In this document: piece by piece, positions 60,573 through 64,000 of the stretch
How the letters are laid out: every line of letters starts with the position of its first letter
How positions within the stretch are numbered: the first letter of the stretch is position 1
From: Aselliscus stoliczkanus
Lineage: Eukaryota > Chordata > Mammalia > Chiroptera > Hipposideridae
DNA: 64,000 nt
NCBI GenBank assembly: GCA_033961575.1
Contig: CM066736.1
Span: 3,133,501 to 3,197,500, forward strand
Reading direction: 5' to 3'
Position numbers and translations under genes: made by a program
Notes under the pieces: generated by a model
What the model was told of the DNA's origin: nothing
Database searches by the model: none
Seen by the model: the letters and a program-made list of their open reading frames with translations, nothing else

Positions 60573-62084
60573 TTAAAATGTAATTTAAAACCTGAGACTC
60601 AACACAATGTCAAGAATGCAATAAATGGCCACATTCGTCTTTGTCAACCAAAAGAATGATGGCTGAGCTCAACAAGTCGCACGGTGGTGTGGACAGGGTT
60701 TAATTCACAGGCTGCCCATCGATGGCTTACACCTCAGAACAGACAGACGGTCCATCTTCAGTGCTCTGTGTGGAAAGGGCTGGTCTTCTCTGAACGAGCA
60801 GGTCATACCGCTTTTCTCTGTGGCCCACACAGCTCCTCCCAACCCCACACCTGCCTACACCACCATCCAGGCACCACACACAGCAGGTGGCCCTTAACCT
60901 TCATCTAGTTTCATCATCACGGCAGGTGTGAGGCACATCCTGGGTTCCGGCTATTTCTGCTTCTACGTAGCCGTGTGTCTATGGACCAGCGGTTCAAACT
61001 CTCTAAGCTTTAGGATTTGGGGAGCATGGTGATGACCTCGTGGACATCATGAGATCGAGAATGGGGAAGGACTTCATAAACTGCGTGGTCCGCTACGTAA
61101 ATGATGAGTGGCAGCATACAGTGCAATGGTTGCTTCTTCATGTCATCAGCCTGAAATGAGATGAGATGCGATGTCAGAAAACCCCACCTGCCTTACTGCA
61201 AGGAGTGAGGACTTTGTACGTGTATTTGGAGGAGAGGGAAGAGAGTGGATGAGACACATATAAGTATAAAAGACACGTGTTATTCTCCATATTTCTATAT
61301 ACAGCCATTGGCATGCTCATAAATTGCAGACTGACTGCTGTATTGACAGAAGAAGTTACCAGACAGAGTTAAAACAAAAAGCCACCCAGAAAGGGACTTG
61401 AGAGAATCCCTCCTGGAAACTTAGCCTGTTTCCACCACCCTACATCTAGCTGGACCCGGATCCAAGGAACGTGACACATACTGGCCAATTCACAGCTCCC
61501 TGGGGCCTGAATCACACCAACCACCCCATTCCTTTACTGCCAGTGGGCCAGTCTGGACCAAAATGGGTTTGGAAACCTCCTCCCTGCCTTTTGGGGTCCA
61601 GTTTGGACCCCCAACTCTCAGCCTGTGAGGAAAGAGCTTCGAAAAGAACTGTTGCCTACAGCTTGCCCAGCAGCTGATCCTACCATGGACAGCTCCCCTT
61701 TGCACAAAAGGCTGAATTGAAGAGCAGGGTGGAAGACCACAACGGGGCGCCCTGTATGTGCCAAGAGGTACCACAGGCAACATCCAGGCGCAGCGGCCGT
61801 GCTCACCGGCCTGAGCAACCGACCTTCGCGATGTGGAATTCTACCCAGAGCCACGCTGGACTCCACATAGACTCGGCCATCCAGCCTTTTTCCCCCTTAG
61901 CGGAGGTTTTCAGAAACTCTCCAGATACCATCCTGCCCAGTATGGTAACCCCTGGTCACACTATCTATTTACATTCCAATGAAATTAACTAAAAAATTAA
62001 TCCAATTTAAAATTCAGTCCCTCAGTCACACCAGCCTCATGGCTGGTGGTATAACATGTTGGGCAGGGCAGGCAGGGAGCTGCT

Positions 62085-62190
62085 GACTTGCTTTGTTCCC
62101 TGGGAAAGCCATTTACACCTTTCCAGCCTCAGTCTCCTCGCCTGGAAAATGGGTCAGTAACTGTCTGCCCACTTTCAGGCGAGTCTGGAG
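62085..62190 (+). repeat. MIR fragment
   Basis: 'ttccagcctcagtctcctcg' followed by 'cctggaaaatgggtcagtaa' is the MIR core. Confidence 0.6.
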
Positions 62191-63244
62191 CATGGAAGGA
62201 GTGAATGAACCGGCTTTATGCATCACTCAGTGCCACAAACACACTGTGATGACGCCAAAACCACCAAAGACACAGAGTTCTGGAATCGTCCGGGACTCCA
62301 CCGGGCAAACAGCCAGGTGATTCCGGCTGGCCTGGGTGTGGGCGCATGATAGCCGGGCATCCTCAAGTATCGATCTGTAATGTTGTCTTGCACGGGGAAG
62401 AACACGTGTGTTGAATACAGGTCTGGCCTCATGAGAGGACTGATGGGCACACATGGGAACCCCCTACAAGGGGACCCCTATGTGCTTGGGCACCTTTAAT
62501 GAAAAGGCAAAGAAAGGAGAGATGAAGGGATGAATTTTTGACTTTCCAAAGGCATCTCAGGATCTTAGGAACTTGGGCACCCAGTTCTTGGCTTCAGTCA
62601 CCCCAATTTCCCATCTGCCACATTTCAGCCTAAAGTCCCTGTGTGGTCGCAGGAATTCTCCACATGCCCATCTGAGTCTCCGCCTATACGTTGCTAGGTC
62701 CTATCAGATCGGATCTTCAATTTCTCTTTGAGTGAAGATCCAGTGAGAGGAGAAAAGGGGTGAAGCTCTGTTATCAGCAGTTTAATCCTGCTGAGTCTGC
62801 ACTCTGGGCTTGGGGTACAGGAGTGGCCAGTCTGGGCAAGGTGGGCAGGGTCTATGTGAAAAGGCCAGGCTCTTCCGTCTCCTCTCTGATGGACGGGAAT
62901 TTGCTATGAATTGGGATAGTCCAACTCAAGTCCAGCTAGGGATGGGATAACCCCAGACTGGAGCCACTGGGATGCAGAAGTTGCATTTTCAGTCTTTCCC
63001 CTCAAAACAGGGGAAGGGGGTTTTATTTTTAGGCAGCGGGCACGCTTGCTGATGAGCCCATCTCTACAGGAAATGGGTTTATAACTATTCATTTTACTTG
63101 CTCCTGACCTGTTCTTGATAAGCCTTTCAAATTTAGAAATTGTTTCACGGTTTCCTCAATTGAATAATGGCCAACGGCCTATCAGGAGTCAGGATCAGTG
63201 TCTCAACCATGAGGCAGTCATTAGACATTTTCCCCAGGGTGGAG

Positions 63245-63447
63245 ACGTGCATGCGTGTTGTGTGTGTACATAGGTGTGTGTGTGAGTGTGCGTGGGTGTG
63301 TGCACAGATGTGTGCATATGCATGTATGTATATGGGTGTGTGTGTGCCTCTGTGTGTGTGTATGCATGTGTGCGCGCATGTGTATGGGTGTGTGCATGTG
63401 TGCATGTGCGTGCATGCATGTAGGTGTGCGTGCATGTACATACATGT

Positions 63448-63483
<36 letters not shown>
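63245..63483 (+). repeat. GT-rich low-complexity region ending in (GT)n
   Basis: Alternating purine-pyrimidine sequence (GT, GC, AT steps) for about 240 bp, with a pure (GT)n from about 63449 to 63482. The Cys/Val and His/Thr open frames across it are artefacts. Confidence 0.95.
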
Positions 63484-63485
<2 letters not shown>

Positions 63486-63790
63486 GGGGTCAGGCAGGAA
63501 TACTGCTTGGCAGTTTCTCCCCTCAAGCTAGAGCACACAGCCTCCTCCCGTAACCACTTGCTTCCCAGAAGCCATGTTTCCCATGGATACCTGCCCTTTA
63601 ATACAAATTGAGTCTCCTCTCTGGGACCTGTGACATTGGGCTGAGACAGCTTACACATGTCAGCAAGGAGCAAGAGAGAGGGGGTAGGGGACAGGAATCG
63701 GGGACCCAGCCCAGCAGCTCATCCCCCAGGGCCACCTCCAGCCATTTCTCAGCAGATCTCTCATGATGACAGTAATGGTTGTTTTGCAGG

Positions 63791-63882
63791 GGGGATGAGA
63801 GAAAGGGAGGGATGGAAGGAGGGAAGGAGAAAGAAAGACAGAGAGAGAGAAAGGCAGAAAAAGGAAAAAAAGAAGAGAGAGT
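63791..63882 (+). repeat. Polypurine tract
   Basis: A GGGA/GAAA/GAGA-rich run on the plus strand. Confidence 0.9.
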
Positions 63883-64000
63883 TCAAATGCTTGAACTTCT
63901 TCCCCACGAGGTTGTGCCATTTATGTAGATTCTCCCCCCACAAACTTCTAGATGTTTCTGGGCTACCAGGTTGAGATGCTGAAGCTCTCCCCTCCACTAG

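Noticed and set aside
63167..63484. Cys/Val-rich plus frame and His/Thr-rich minus frames
   Set aside because: Translations of a GT-rich low-complexity region.

Overview
The window is nuclear DNA of a placental mammal. It has one spliced gene with canonical GT-AG introns, a dense background of interspersed repeats (MIR, L1, MLT1-type LTRs), and no bacterial-style operons, CRISPR arrays or tRNA/rRNA genes. Short tRNA-derived SINEs with crisp target-site duplications, together with several mariner-like, hAT-like and other inverted-repeat DNA transposons, suggest a bat, possibly on the Yinpterochiroptera side. That lineage call is inference; no repeat library was searched.

The only gene I can support is TMEM132C, on the minus strand. 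Six consecutive coding exons are present, in transcript order 60354-60540, 37488-37631, 18525-18730, 16775-17045, 14856-15047 and 12778-13926. They join in frame to about 715 codons ending at a TAA at 12778. This is the C-terminal two thirds of a roughly 1,100-residue protein: the later extracellular Ig-like part, one membrane span and the cytoplasmic tail. The first exons, with the signal peptide and N-terminal domain, lie beyond 64000. Two introns are large (22.7 and 18.8 kb) and three small (0.9 to 1.7 kb).

Layout: 1-11368 is downstream flank with MIRs, a 1.15-kb CAC/CAT triplet array with 60-bp higher-order units, a tandem GA/CpG repeat and a hAT-like element. 11369-12777 is the likely 3' UTR. 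12778-18730 holds four exons plus an MLT1-type LTR and a SINE. The 18.7-37.5 kb intron carries several L1 3' ends (one about 2.3 kb) and a nested transposon cluster at 21.8-24.6 kb. That cluster contains a long-form SINE with a perfect 13-bp duplication, an inverted-repeat transposon inside an older repeat, and a palindromic mariner-like element split by a SINE. The 37.6-60.4 kb intron holds more SINEs, a second mariner-like element, a Tigger-like transposase remnant, LTRs, a CpG-rich block at 54.9-55.3 kb and several polypurine tracts. 60541-64000 is upstream intron ending in GT-rich and GA-rich repeats.

I found no new multi-gene system. The most interesting structures are the palindromic mariner derivative, the long/short SINE pair, the intronic CpG-rich block, the one-sided strand bias of the GA tracts, and the higher-order triplet array.
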